Below are positions 14,961 to 27,077 of a stretch of 64,000 bases of DNA, one piece after another. The stretch's first letter is position 1. Every line of letters starts with the position of its first letter. A program made the position numbers and the translations under genes. This stretch comes from Dromaius novaehollandiae (lineage: Eukaryota; Chordata; Aves; Casuariiformes; Dromaiidae). The stretch spans positions 35,963,981 to 36,027,980 of the forward strand of contig NC_088098.1 in assembly GCF_036370855.1 (NCBI RefSeq). The letters are read 5' to 3'. The notes under the pieces were generated by a model that ran no database searches, was not told the origin of the DNA, and saw only the letters and a program-made list of their open reading frames with translations.

Positions 14961-15337
14961 AAAATTGCGCGGTGCGGCTGAGGGCAGAAGAGCACATGCC
15001 GGTCCGCATCCGCCCTGCACCGTGCCCGGAGCCCAGCACCGCCTCCCCGAACGCGGACGCGGCGCTTCGCTTCCATTTTGTCTCTGCGCACGGAGGCGCC
15101 CGGCTTTCCATGCGGGCCGCTCCCCCGCGCCGGGCCGCGTCCTCCTCGGGGCGAGCGAGGAAAACCCAGAAGGCGCCCGCAGCGGGGGCCCGCGGGCCAC
15201 GAGAGCTGGGGACCGCGAGGACGAGCGGTGCCGGCGCCCCGCCGCGTTCCCGCCGCCATCCGGGCCCGGCCGCGCTCAGGCCGCTCCCCCGCGGGCGGGC
15301 CGGCCGACTCTAACGGCTGCCGCCACTTCTGCGGCGG

Positions 15338-15369
15338 CCGGAAGCCCCCCTCCTCTGGCGGAAGTGACG
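15338..15369 (+). promoter_or_regulatory. CPSF6: ETS site and ETS/CRE-like composite in the CPSF6 promoter
   Basis: CCGGAAG at 15338-15344 is a textbook ETS (GABP/ELK) core. CGGAAGTGACG at 15359-15369 joins an ETS core to a CRE half-site (TGACG), the composite typical of CpG-island promoters. They lie about 95-125 bp upstream of the ATG. A YY1-like ATGGCGG overlaps the start codon itself at 15462. The assignment is by motif only. Confidence 0.55.
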
Positions 15370-15461
15370 CCTCCTGCCGTGCCCTCCTCCCTGGCGGCGG
15401 CGGCGGCGGCAGAGCCGGGCGCGGCTGGCGGCGGCCCGAGGCACGGCGGGCGGGCGGGATC

Positions 15462-15521
15462 ATGGCGGACGGCGTGGACCACATCGACATCTACGCCGAT
15501 GTGGGCGAGGAGTTCAACCAG
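15462..15521 (+). CDS. CPSF6: CPSF6 coding exon 1 (residues 1-20)
   Basis: The exon encodes MADGVDHIDIYADVGEEFNQ and stops at an exact codon boundary in front of a GTACGC donor (15522). The ATG sits in ATCATGGCGG, a good Kozak context with G at +4, inside the CpG island. This short acidic N-terminus is diagnostic of CPSF6. It contains the motif HIDIYADV, which is echoed as QIDLYDDV in exon 2. Phase at the exit is 0. A larger open frame reads through this exon in the same frame, but only because the island has few stops. Confidence 0.97.
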
Positions 15522-18500
15522 GTACGCGCGGCCGCGCCGCGCCCCTCCCCTCCCCGCTCCGCGGGGCCCTCGGCGCGGCCGGGCCGGGCCGGGCCTGGCG
15601 GCGGCCGCGCCATTGTTCGGTCGGCGCCGCGCCGAGGCCCGCGGCGCCGTCGCTGCCCCCCGCGCCGCGGCCAGGCCGCGCCTCGGGCCCGGCCCCCGGG
15701 GGCTGCCGGCGCCGCGCTTGGCTCGGCGGGGAGGGAGGGGGCGCCCGGCCGCGGTCTCCGCGGGGAAGCGGGCGCCGGGCGCGCAGGGAGGGAGGCGGCG
15801 AGCACCTTCCCTTCCTCTTTCCCTCCCTCCGCCGGCCGCCGCGCAGCAGCGGCGCAAAATCTCGCTCGCGCCGCACGGCGGAGGAGGCCGTGCGAGGCGA
15901 GACCCTGCCGGATGTGGTGGCGGCGGAGGGGAAATACTGCCATTGTTCGCCGATGAGCGAAAAAGCCGCCGTGCGGGAGCCGTTTCTCGGCCGCTCTGTG
16001 CGGGGGAGGTTGAACTAGTGCAGCTTTCGTTATGCAGGAGGGGAGAAACCGTCTTCGTTTTTCTCTCTCTTTTTCTCCTAGTGTTTAGAAAAGACATACC
16101 TCTCCTCTAGAGGAGTGCCATCCTAGTGAGGAAGTGGTGTTGAAATAAACAGAACTTCTCTGGATTACAAGTAGTTGATTCTTCTGGTTCCTTTTTTCCC
16201 TTCATCTCTCCCCAAAGAGTGTTGTGCCTACTTTCCCACCGAGAGCTGATGTTTGCATCAGATTTGTGTGCCATCTGTCACGTTTGCAACTACTCCACTT
16301 CTCTAGGTTGTGTTGCCCCAGATTGCATTGTTCTTGCCCTAGAACATAAATAACCAAGAACAGCTATGCTTCCAAAGACTTAGCAGGCTTACTGAGTGAG
16401 GCCCCATGCTTTGCCTGCATGCCTCACAGAGAACTGGGAGACAATAGGTTATGGAAGTCACAGTTAATTTGGATAGCTAATCATAATTCTCTCAGGAAGC
16501 TTTAATTCTTTAGCTATGCATTGATAAAGTAAGTCAGAAGATTAGCAGTCTCACAAAGGTATACTATTTAGGAATGTCGGATCAGATTAGCAGACAAGGA
16601 AGAGAACTGAATTACTCTCTTACTTAGCTCTTAGATTGTCTAGAGGTGAAGGAGGCTTTCACCCTTACAACTGAAAGTTTGTTACATGAAATTAAATTAG
16701 GGTAACCCCAGCACAAATAACATTTATTGTAAGGGTACATCTATTCTTTTTATTATCTTCTTTTTTTTAATCAGTTCTAAGTAAAACACTGATAGCAAAT
16801 TAAGTCTTCCAGAGCAGCTAGTTGCATCCAGTAGTGCTGGATATGTGGTGTAAATTCACAGGTGCAGAAGCCCTCAAAGTTGAATAATTTATGGCTGCAA
16901 GTATAGTGCAGATACATACTGCCAGAGCAAAACTGATGAGGATATTCCGTTTCACACAGTATAACGATATGCTCCTGATCTACCGAGGTACTGGCTGATT
17001 TTGACATTCCCCATAGCCATTTTACTAGGGAGGGTGATTGCACAGATGAAGAGATTCTAGTGATAATTTGTTTGGTTTAGATGATTCCACCAGTCAGAAG
17101 TACCTTTTGGTCTTTTCACTGCACTCATTCCAGTTGTTCTCCTGCTGGGGCTGCATTCTGCACTCTTTGTTACTTCCCCAGTTTGTGACTCTGGCAGAGC
17201 ATAGGGGAGAAAAATGACAAGAAACTGGTACCCCTTTTTCCTCAGCTTGCTTCTATTATTTGCAGAATTTTGCTCGTGACTCTTTGAGGTTTGATTTTCA
17301 TGACTTTCATGTTATGTCAGGACCTGCTCAGTTGAACAGTATTGCTTTAAAATAGAAAGTAATAGTGGGAGACTGACACCTCTGCACGTTCCCATTTTGT
17401 TCTGTCAAGTACGGAGGAAGGCTGGTTACTATCTACAGTAGCGCTTACTGCCCCTAATTCTGATATCATTGTGGTGGATCTTTCAGAAACTTTGGTGGTC
17501 TCTGATCTGGACTTTACAGCTTAAATTGATAAGACAGAGGGTTGACACATGGCATGGGGAGAAAGTGATTAGCATTATTAAATTGTTTACATAGCAGACA
17601 TTTTACAGGGTGCTGTATTTGTAATGAAAGCTTGCTGTATGTGTAAAGCAGTAAGCGATTATTCTTGGATTAGGTGGTCCTAGGTTAATTTGACTTATGA
17701 ATATTCATTTGAATTGGTCTACAGAAACCATTTCCAGTCGTTTTGCCAGTAGCAGGGACTGAAAATACACTGTTGTGGCTTTGTCATTCTTCTAAGTACA
17801 GAATAACTGTATTTATACTCAAGCTAGGAAAAAACTTTTCCTTACATCTGTGGTGTTTCGAATAGGTCTATAAGGACTTGTCATTGGATGAGTTTCCATC
17901 CGTTGCTTTGTTGTGTTGTGGGCATCAAGGTACTCCTTCTTGGATCTCTTCTGGGATTTTTGTATGCACCTTTTAGGAGAAGAGATGTTCTACTTGATTA
18001 TTGCTAAATGAACTGCAGGTTACAAGGGTGAAATAAAGACCACAGAGCCACAGGTTTACCATCTGGTTAAGCTGGATGAAAGTGAGAAATATCTTGGGTT
18101 ATATTGGTGTTGGTTACCATGAGCTGGCTAGCATGAGTTGAAATCAAATCCTTTAGCGGAAGCACATCCTTTCCATTTCATCTGGTGCTCATCAAAACTA
18201 TACGTCTATGTTGCTGCTCACCCTTTCATTAACTTACCATTCATCATATGTGTATTCTTCGTCCTTGTGTTTACAGCTTTAATCAATTTGGCTCCTACAG
18301 TTTTTATTTATTTATTTATTGTGCTTTCCATTTTTTCTTGTGCTCTTCTTTTTTGGAGAACTCGATTGAGTCATGTCATTTTTCATTTTCTTCCTCTAAG
18401 CTGGCTTCTCCGTCCAGTGATGTTTTGTATTACGTTCAAGTTTTGTTTTGAAGAAGGAGTTTCATATATGCAGGCCCTCTGGCGTACATTGCATGTGACC

Positions 18501-18903
18501 TGTAAGAAGTATGTATTGCTTGGCCTATTTTACTTTGGCCATTTCTATTCTCTGTTCATGTAAATGGCTGGGGCTGGCATCCTCTACATGGCAGAAGACT
18601 GCAATAAGATTAGGGGTACTTTAGCAAATATCACTGTGTATTTTAGTACACAATGAATGATAAAGAGGAGGCTGTGTGTGAAGGCAGCTTGGGTCTGGCT
18701 CAAGGTTCCCTGCACCTTTGGCTAGCAAACTGGGTTACTTCCCTGCAGTCATGAAGATGGGACCACACATTGTCTCTTCCTATGTTTTTTTTTTTAATTT
18801 TTATATATATATAATATATATATAATAATATATATTTTTTATATATATAAAAATACATACATTATATATAAAAAACGAACATACATAAATACACGTGTGT
18901 GTG

Positions 18904-18935
<32 letters not shown>

Positions 18936-21900
18936 ATTACTGTTTCGTATCCTCTCCTTGATCAGGAGCTACTCTTGTTATTTTAATGATGTGGAAAAAA
19001 CACTTACGTTGTTAATACTCTGGTGAGTATACTTGCATAATTGCATTGCGGATATGTCTAAACATGCCTGTAGAGTTCTAGTTTGATAATTTAAATGCTA
19101 ACAAATTAGAAATTAAACAATTTTGACTTGGTATTTTGTAGTTGAATAATAGAAGTGATTTAGAGGGAGTAAGCAGCTAAAAGGCTAATTATCTGGCAAC
19201 CTCTGTGGCTACAGATTCTTGGGAACATATGTTACTCTCTTGACTTCTTGTCTGGAACAAAGAGAAAATAATTTTTTTTTCTTTTGTGTAATAAATAATA
19301 AAACCCAGTGTTTGATGGTCATGTAAAACAGGTTGTTAAAAACAGGCTTTAAATTGGGAAGTCAGTTACCTCATTATTGGAGGAGGCGGATGCATTTTGA
19401 TCTGATTAATTTCTGCTCAAGAAGGGCAGTACTATCTCAGTTGTAAAAAGCATATCCTGGCAGGCTTGCATTTATTTTAAAAAGTATACACAATACATAC
19501 AGCATATGTATAGCTAGTTTGGGTCAGTTGCGTTGGCCCTCTGAAAGGGGTGGAGATTACCTCTGTGCATTTGTGTATTTGCGGATATTCTACTCCAAAG
19601 AAAACTTGGGACTGTCTCATCTGGAGCCTCTTAGTTTTGTTATAATGCAAACAGTGATACTACCATTATTTAACGCAAGCTTTTGACTTCTTGGAAATTT
19701 TAGCTGCTGTACTTGACAAGTGGTCAGGTTGCTTAGGGCTTAGTAGTGTGCCAGTTGTAGAGCAGGGAACATTTGGGCCTGTGGAGCAAATGTGAATCTT
19801 ACGGGCTTGCGGGCTTGTCCGCCATCTTGCACGTTACTGCTACAGGGAATGTGTTATTTTAGAAACATCAAAGGCCTCTGTTTTGTTTAAGTTTGTGTTC
19901 AGACAGCTAATCAAAACCAGAAAGGTAGTCGTTCCCTTTCTTTTTCTTCCCCCCCCCCACCTCTCTAATTTGTGATTTTTCAGGACCTACAAACTTTATT
20001 TAAAGTGAAGATGCAAGCATTTATTTAGAGTTTTTGACCACATATAATATAACTTGAAGGGAAGAAAATAATGGAGAAAACAGAAAATTTGCTTTTTATT
20101 AATGTTTTTTCAAAAACAGTAGTAGTAAGTTTTGTCCCTTGTGAAGTTTAATTTATACCACTGTTTTTTTGTAATGCCTTTTGGGGATGTAGTTTAGTGT
20201 TTGACTCTCAAATTGAACAGAGTTGAGAGGAAAAAGAACAAGTCTCAGATAGGTATAGTTTACAGAAATTTTACAAGACTGTTTCCAAAACAGCCTTTGT
20301 AAATGAGCGTACCAGTTCTTCATTGCAGCTACAATGAGCAAGGGTGATGAGTTTCAAACAGAAATAACACACTTAATTTGTCCCTTTTGGACATAGCCAT
20401 AATATTCCATGTAAATCTAAATTGCGGGTGCCCCGATATTCAGTTGAACAGTAGCCTGAAAGTGTCCTGTCTCCTCCCTATGTCCATACCCCCCCCCCCA
20501 AAAGGAACTCTTAAGTGCTAGGGCAACATGAATGCTGCGATTACAGGTGAAAAGACATTTATTCGCATACCAGATGCCTGTTAAAGGGGAGCATGCAAGG
20601 GATTAAAGGAGCTATGACCCTGACTTAGGAGCCAGAGGTGCTGTGGCCCTGCTGTACACAGTCATGAAACTAGTACGTGCTGGGTCTTCTATGGACAGGT
20701 TGATGATTTCTCATGAGGTATAATCTCCATGGTGAAGAGGAGGGTGGAACTTGGTTTGTTCAGCATGCACTGAGTAGACATTTTGTAAACACTGCCATGT
20801 GTTTATGGCATTCAAACTGGAATGTTGCAACACACTGCAAGTAGTAATCAAAATGCAACATGTGGAGGAAGGGCTAACTGGAAGTTTAAAGCTAGCTGGG
20901 CATGAGTCTTTGAGAACAGATCATTTCAGTACCCGGGTTATTCATCCAATCCCACTGAATAGCATTGAACATGCCATTTCAGTCCTGATTTTCCTGAGCA
21001 AATGATCTAAGTATTTTGATCAGTATTTGACCAGTAGTCTAGTGGAAGCATGGGCTATGGAGGTATATTGCTACTCTGATTTGCGAGTAGAAGGAGTCAC
21101 AATAATGATGCTAACTTTGTTTTCTGGCATGTATATCTGTAAGCAAGTGCAATTGAGCAGAAATAATTTTTCTTCATGCTTGATGGTCCCCTCTTAACTG
21201 AGGAAGTCAACAGAAGTCAAAAATAATTCCTGATACGAATAAAGCATTTGTTGAAATAGTCAAGACTAGAGAAGTTATACTTCTTGTATTCTTATCCATC
21301 TAAATCTGGGAAAGAAAGGCGTTATATGCCTGTGAAGGAGGAAAGGTTGTTGCATCTTGTGCAATAGCCATTGAGACATCTCTTTCCCATCCATGCTTGC
21401 AGTTGCTGACTAGAATTACTTTTAATCATCTAACCACACACCTTGTTGACAGAGTGGTGACTGAATGAATTCTGTGCTGGCTGCAAAACCAGCGCGATGT
21501 GGGAAGAGATTATAATGAGCAATGTTCTGTGGTGTCTTTATTGATTTAAATGAAGGCATCGATGCTGTCGGGCACTTTGGTCTCTGAAAAAATCATATGC
21601 AAACTACACTGCCCTGGTAGTTCCCTCCTTCAGTGGTGATCTGAAAGCCTATGTACTAGGAATCTAATCTATATCAGAGGAGTTCCTTGTGAGTAAGGGA
21701 GTCCAGCAGAGCTGTGTACAGGTATCTACTCTGGTTGGTATTTTGGTAATGTTGACTTCAGCATTGTCAAACAGAGAGAGGTAAGACTGATGGCTGCCTG
21801 TTTGGAAATGTCTACCAAGACTAAATTATAATTCCCTGAAGTCATCATCCATACACACAAATGACTATGGAATTACTGCACATTTAATAGAGGATTTCCT

Positions 21901-23940
21901 TAATTGCCTTGTGACATCATCCATAATCTTGTTGCAAGATGTCATGTTTGAGCCTGTCCTAGGCAGTTCTTTGAACCAACTTTGATTAACTATGATGACA
22001 AAAGGAATCAAACTGAGAACAGAAAACTGGACAGACTACATGAAAATATGCAATCCTTACTTAATTTAGTGTTGATAAACTTTCTAAGTAAGAGATACAT
22101 TTTCTGTTAAAGTTCAGAGTTTATTGGGACTGTGCAGTTTACTGAGGATCAAATCCACTTGTTTGACAGTGCCAAAACTCTGCTTATCTGGTTTTGCTTA
22201 TTGTATGGATATCCTCTCCCTATGAGTAGCAGTTGCTAATGAGGAATGTTTTCATATTTTAAATGAGCTGATCCTCTGATGATAGTTGTGCATGGATTTG
22301 GTGTTCAGGCAGGATGCCTGTGTGGGTTTCTAGACACAAATTCACAAGGTAGCAGACACAGAGGTGTATCAAATACCTGGTAAGGCTGTTTCTGTCCTGG
22401 GTCAGGGTAGAAGACTCCAGAATCCTCTGCAGGCTTTTGAAGTCCAACTTTTGCATGTGGCAAAACAACACGTGCAAGTCAATATAACAGTTTTGAGGGT
22501 ACCCTGAAATCCTCTCCTAAGCTTTATCAGACCACTGTTACTTGTTGAGAAGAAGTTATTAATTTCCTGATAGAAATTCAGATGGTGCCTCTCCTTCACA
22601 CAAGTTAGGTAGTGAAAAACAGTGATGACATCCCACTGTGGAAGTGATCACTATTGACTAGGGTGAATGACAGTATAAGATGAAAAATGGCAAGTATCAA
22701 GAGAAGTCCTTGTTTTCAAAGTAGTTCCTTGATGTGAAGATACAACACATTCATATTTGGAATTAAGTGATCCCACTCCTTAAGGTTACACTATTTTAAA
22801 AAATATTTTCCATGGTTTTGTTGAAGATGTTTTCATTTACAGTCAAAATATTTTACTCTTTTCTTAATTTTCTTTGTCTTTTGTGATGACAGTACTGTTG
22901 TTGCTAATAAAAAGAAACAGGGCTTGGTAGTAGCAGATCAGCGGATTGAGGCAGTTGGTGCTCAGGCCCCTACATCTGACACAATGTTCGGATGTTCTGC
23001 ATCAGACTAAATTTAGTCTGGTCTTTTGGACCAAATATTCCCACCACACTTACGATTCAAAGCTGTCTGAAGGACCAGTGATTGATCTTGACCCTTCTGT
23101 TCCTATTTAGCAAATGCAGTTGTTGAGCTCATGGAGCAGAGCTTCTGAAAAGAAACTGTCATTTCCGTTTCCTCTGAAAGAAATCTAGTTCAGTTGGCCA
23201 GAACTGTGCTGTAAACTGAAACAGCCCAAGGGAAAAGGGAATGATTCACTCCAAACCCCCACAATACTTTTCTGAACCAAAATGTTCAGAGACAGCTTTG
23301 ATGTAGCCTGTGATACTGTAGAATAGTCCTGCTGTAGCCCATCAGTAAATAAATGTTTAATGCACACAACCTTTGGGTTTATTAAGTGTAAAGGAACAGT
23401 ATAGAATTCTGTTCCTTTCTGGCCCCTCTGTGAATGAGAAGGTAAAAAATCAGGTTAGGAATGCAATAGAAATCTGAAATGTAGAATATTGTGTTTATCA
23501 TTAGGGCTCTTCTGGAAGCTCAGTCTGTTCTCTCTACCAAATGTTTTGATGGAGAAAATACTGACTTTTAGAGTTGATGTTAGCCTGTTGTTTCGCACAT
23601 TGTTCGTACTTGCTAACCTCTAGAATTTTGGGAGTAAGGCTTGTTTTCTTTTGGATTTCTGTTTGTATTACAAGGGCAAAAGTGTCACATTGTAAAACAG
23701 TGGTGGGAGGTATTTTTTGCTCATTTTTGTGCCTGTTTAGAATATAATAGAAGTCATAAGAATTTTACATGCTAATATAGAAGAAATTGGGGCTTAGCTT
23801 TTCAGCAGGGATGATGTGTAGGTGTCTCATCAAACTTACCATGTCTGTGGAATGTGGCAGTTACCAGAGCATTTTATTTAGAATAAATTTTAGGAGTGCT
23901 TAATGTTAAATATAATCTAGGTCTGTCTTTTATATTTTAG
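15522..23940 (+). other. CPSF6: CPSF6 intron 1
   Basis: An 8.4 kb intron. It starts in the CpG island, with a GTACGC donor, and ends in TATATTTTAG. It contains the low-complexity TA/TG/AG block at 18786-18936, C-runs near 19950 and 20490, and otherwise unremarkable AT-rich DNA. I see no cassette exon or gene inside it. Confidence 0.85.
18786..18936 (+). repeat. Compound (TA)n/(TG)n/(AG)n low-complexity tract
   Basis: A T-run is followed by about 90 bp of irregular TATATA/AATATA, then GTGTGTGT near 18895, a pure TA stretch and an AG run at 18917-18934. It is a compound microsatellite within intron 1 of CPSF6, likely to vary in length between individuals. Confidence 0.9.
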
Positions 23941-24150
23941 GAAGCTGAATATGGTGGGCATGATCAGATTGATTTGTACGATGATGTAATTTCTCCATCT
24001 GCAAATAATGGAGATGCCCCAGAAGATCGTGACTACATGGATTCTCTCCCACCATCAGTTGGAGATGATGTAGGTAAAGGAGCTGCACCAAATGTTGTCT
24101 ATACATATACTGGAAAGAGAATTGCCTTGTATATTGGAAATCTTACTTGG
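23941..24150 (+). CDS. CPSF6: CPSF6 coding exon 2 (residues 21-90)
   Basis: Seventy codons from EAEYGGHDQIDLYDD to the RNP2-like strand IALYIGNLTW, flanked by TTTTAG and GTAAGT. Entry and exit are phase 0. It carries the acidic linker (DAPEDRDYMDSLPPSVGDD), the segment GKRIALYIGNLTW that begins the RRM at about residue 80, and the first of the two consecutive tryptophans W90-W91 split by the intron. The open frame continues past the donor to a stop at about 24190, so intron retention would truncate the protein inside the RRM. The sequence is essentially that known from mammals. Confidence 0.97.
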
Positions 24151-26055
24151 GTAAGTATCTTACTACTATTTAGTTGTAGCTGGGGATTCTAAAATTATGA
24201 GTATAATTCTTTGTAAATATTTTTGTTTTAAAAATGAGTGTTATCTGAAATACTAAGAGTACAGCAAAGCAGATTTTTTTTTCTGCAAGTTAGTTCGCCC
24301 GTCTAGAGCTGTCTTGAGGTCTAAAAATGGAGGAAATTTTCAGTAAATACAAACTTCAAAGTTTTCTCTCCTGTTTTATTATGAAGGGATGTTTATACTA
24401 CCATCTGCTTAAGGTTTTCAGAGAATTGAGTGAAAGAGGACAACATACTTAAAATTATCAAATACTTTATGCCTGTAGATACTTTAAGGCTACCAAACTA
24501 ATCTGTTTTTGAGTAATCCCTTGCTGAAGCTTTTATTTTAAAAGGGAACTGTACATTTCTCTAAGATTTTATTGGAATTACTTTTCATCCTTTTTCCAGG
24601 GCCTTTTCCAATTCCCTTTTTCTAGGGCAGTGACTTGCAACAAAACTGTTTTCAGGTATTTACTTTAAGGCAGTCCTCGGAGTAAGGGGTTTGGGATAAC
24701 TCACTGAACTGCAGTTTTCCTTAAGACAGTTACATTTGTTTGCATTAAATCATTTTAAAATGAGTTGCAGTTAAGCAAAGAAAGTGCAAGTAGCTTGTCA
24801 GTAGCTGGATTAACTAGAGTTTATATTAACCATTTACCTGAAATCCAGTTCTTCTAAGACCATGCACGCAAAATTCTCATTCAAGGCTTTTTCCCTCTGT
24901 TGAAATGTTTATTAGTGCTAAACTTGCAAAAGAATGATTCATGGGTTCTTAGGTGTTTTTCATTAATTATTACAGTATCCTAATTTCAGGACTTAATAGG
25001 TAAGTGAAGAGTAATTGACTTAACAGTTGTACTCTAAAACATGTATATGTGAGTGGAATGAGTAAAATGCACATGGGTTAGCTGAACTCCTCCATGTCAG
25101 ACATCATGATTCGTTAGGCAGCAGTTTGTAGCTGTTACTGATTATATGGCTTCTCAAATAAAGCTGTCTGCGAAAAGTGTGTTTACCTACTTGAGCGCTG
25201 CCATTGAGATATTTTTCTTAGCAATTAGATCTCAGCAAAGTAATTTGTTGAATTTTTAAAGGAAGCATTGATTTGAGGGAGATCAGAGAAGTAGTTCAGA
25301 ACCTTGAAAGCCTGCTTTGCACTTTCCATCATGAAATTTAAGGGGATGATGGAGTTACAGAAGTAGGAAGAAAACCATCTTTGGATGTGAGTGAAATTGT
25401 TAAACATTTCGCATTAACTATTAGGAAGTTACTCAAAGTAGGTTTGGTTAAGTGGAGCTATATATCCACGGCTGCTGAAGCAGTGTTACTAACCATGTTT
25501 TCTGTACCAGTTTCCCTTCTTTTTTCTGTAAATATTGCTACTTTTGTGCAAGTAATACGTGATTCACTAGAACCTCACTAATCAGAGCTCTTATAAAGAG
25601 CACCTGGTTAATATGGTGTTTAAAATTGAAATTTTGAAAATAATAGAATCGGCAGGAGAAAAAACTGACTGGATATGGAAAGACATAACAGCTATTGAAA
25701 TAATCAGTTTAAGTCTAGCAATCTTGAAAATGTGTACTTTCAGAAAAAAAGTTATTCAAATACAAATGGTATTTGGCATACTATAGCTAGCATATTCTGT
25801 AGAAGGGCTGATGCAATATAGTGTATGATAAGCACGTATGTTTTAAAACTGAATTTTCTGATAAATTTAAAATATAAATGACTAATCTCCAAAAGTCAGA
25901 AAATATTGATAACCTCAGAAAAGTATTCATTTTGATGACTTTCACAACAAAATAGAAATTAGTGATTTTAGCATGGACGACTTGGTTGCCCTTTTCATGG
26001 ACTTTTGGTGTTTTAGATAAGTTTTCATAGTTGTATATTAAAATATATTTTTCAG
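24151..26055 (+). other. CPSF6: CPSF6 intron 2
   Basis: A 1.9 kb AT-rich intron, GTAAGT to TTTCAG, splitting the RRM between W90 and W91. No element of note was seen in it. Confidence 0.85.
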
Positions 26056-26159
26056 TGGACGACAGATGAAGACTTAACAGAAGCAGTTCATTCATTGGGA
26101 GTAAATGATATTTTGGAGATAAAATTTTTTGAAAATCGTGCTAATGGCCAGTCTAAAGG
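26056..26159 (+). CDS. CPSF6: CPSF6 coding exon 3 (residues 91-125, RRM core)
   Basis: The exon encodes [15 protein letters not shown] followed by [20 protein letters not shown], the first helix and following strands of the RRM. It enters at phase 0 after TTTCAG. It leaves after the second base of a glycine codon at a GTAAGA donor. CPSF6's RRM is atypical: it is used mainly for contact with NUDT21 and only weakly for RNA. The human CPSF6 sequence that I recall is identical across this stretch, so strong purifying selection is inferred. Confidence 0.97.
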
Positions 26160-26931
26160 GTAAGAACTTGTAATTTGTTTTCTCTGTGAATGGACTGAAA
26201 ATTGAGAGGGTGAAAATGGTGGAAGAGCTGTCATTTTTTGCAACTGACAGTATGTGAACTGATTACCTTTGCGAATATACTCAACGATGATTGGGCATAA
26301 CATTTCATAGTAATGATTTAAATTTCAGGCATAAATTTTTATGACAATATGATCTGTTTTATTATTTTGTGAGTTAAATTTTATTGGTAATCCTTATTAA
26401 GGCTGTATTCCTAAATTTTAGTTAGTGTGGTGGTGATACTTGTAGTCTCTCGTAATGTAAATGCTGTTCTCTCTCCCTCCCTGCCCTCATTATTAAATCT
26501 TAAATGCTTGATTTTCCATTAATTTTTGAAAGCAAGTGCTTGAGCCTTTTTTTTTCCCCACTGGCAACCTAATTTTCCTTGCATGACTGTGCCTGTGTCT
26601 CTCCTTAGTAGTAATGAAATTTAACACAGTGAATGCATAATAATAACTCAGTCATATGTATTTATATATCGTATATTCACACTGTACCACAAAGCTGCCT
26701 TTGTGTGATATATTTTGATATATCTTGTAGCTGTATTGCTTTTTTTTTTGTCTTAAATGAGTTATCTTATTTGTCTTTGAAACCGGGCTAGGATAAGTAA
26801 GGCAGTATTTAAGTGAGGAGGTATTTAGTTTTCAAATATTCTTTTACTTGCTGCATATAATGTTTTTCTTGAGGCATCAGAATATTCAGGGAACAGAAAA
26901 ACTGTGATGCAACTTTTTTCCTTTCTTTCAG
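26160..26931 (+). other. CPSF6: CPSF6 intron 3
   Basis: A 0.77 kb intron, GTAAGA to TTTCAG, with T-rich runs near 26550 and 26740. Nothing else is recognisable. Confidence 0.85.
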
Positions 26932-27077
26932 GTTTGCCCTTGTGGGTGTGGGATCTGAAGCATCCTCCAAAAAACTGATGGATCTGTTGCCTAAAAGAGA
27001 ATTGCATGGGCAAAATCCTGTTGTAACTCCATGTAATAAACAGTTTCTGAGTCAGTTTGAAATGCAGTCAAGGAAAA
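26932..27077 (+). CDS. CPSF6: CPSF6 coding exon 4 (residues 125-173, end of RRM)
   Basis: The exon completes the split glycine and encodes the RNP1-like strand GFALVGVGSEAS, then KKLMDLLPKRELHGQNP and the helix CNKQFLSQFEMQSRK. It ends after the first base of a threonine codon at a GTAAGC donor. The RNP1 position KGFALVGVG lacks the usual central aromatic pair of classical RNA-binding RRMs (it has F, A, V), consistent with the protein-binding role known for this domain. Confidence 0.97.

Larger units (their letters stand above)
14965..15955. promoter_or_regulatory. CPSF6: CpG island spanning the CPSF6 promoter, exon 1 and start of intron 1
   Basis: A sharp transition from AT-rich DNA into roughly 1 kb of dense CpG dinucleotides and G/C runs centred on the CPSF6 start codon at 15462, fading out before 16000. 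This is the normal promoter type for a housekeeping RNA-processing gene. There is no TATA box near the start. Very long open frames cross the island on both strands (381, 292 and 273 codons), but they are Arg/Pro/Ala/Gly-rich products of low stop-codon density, not genes. The transcription start cannot be fixed by eye; I expect it between the ETS-like sites near 15340-15370 and the ATG. Confidence 0.9.

Noticed and set aside
14936-16110. Long open frames (up to 381 codons) on both strands across the CpG island
   Set aside because: They are Arg/Pro/Ala/Gly-rich in every frame, overlap each other and the real exon 1, and ignore its splice donor. They reflect a lack of stop codons in GC-rich DNA.
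18138-18563. A 141-codon hydrophobic open frame in CPSF6 intron 1 that resembles a membrane protein
   Set aside because: Phe/Leu/Ile-rich translation is what T-rich DNA yields. There are no homologous motifs, promoter or splice signals.
23974-24192. An exon 2 open frame starting at an internal ATG as a separate small protein
   Set aside because: It is simply exon 2 of CPSF6 read through its donor into intron 2.
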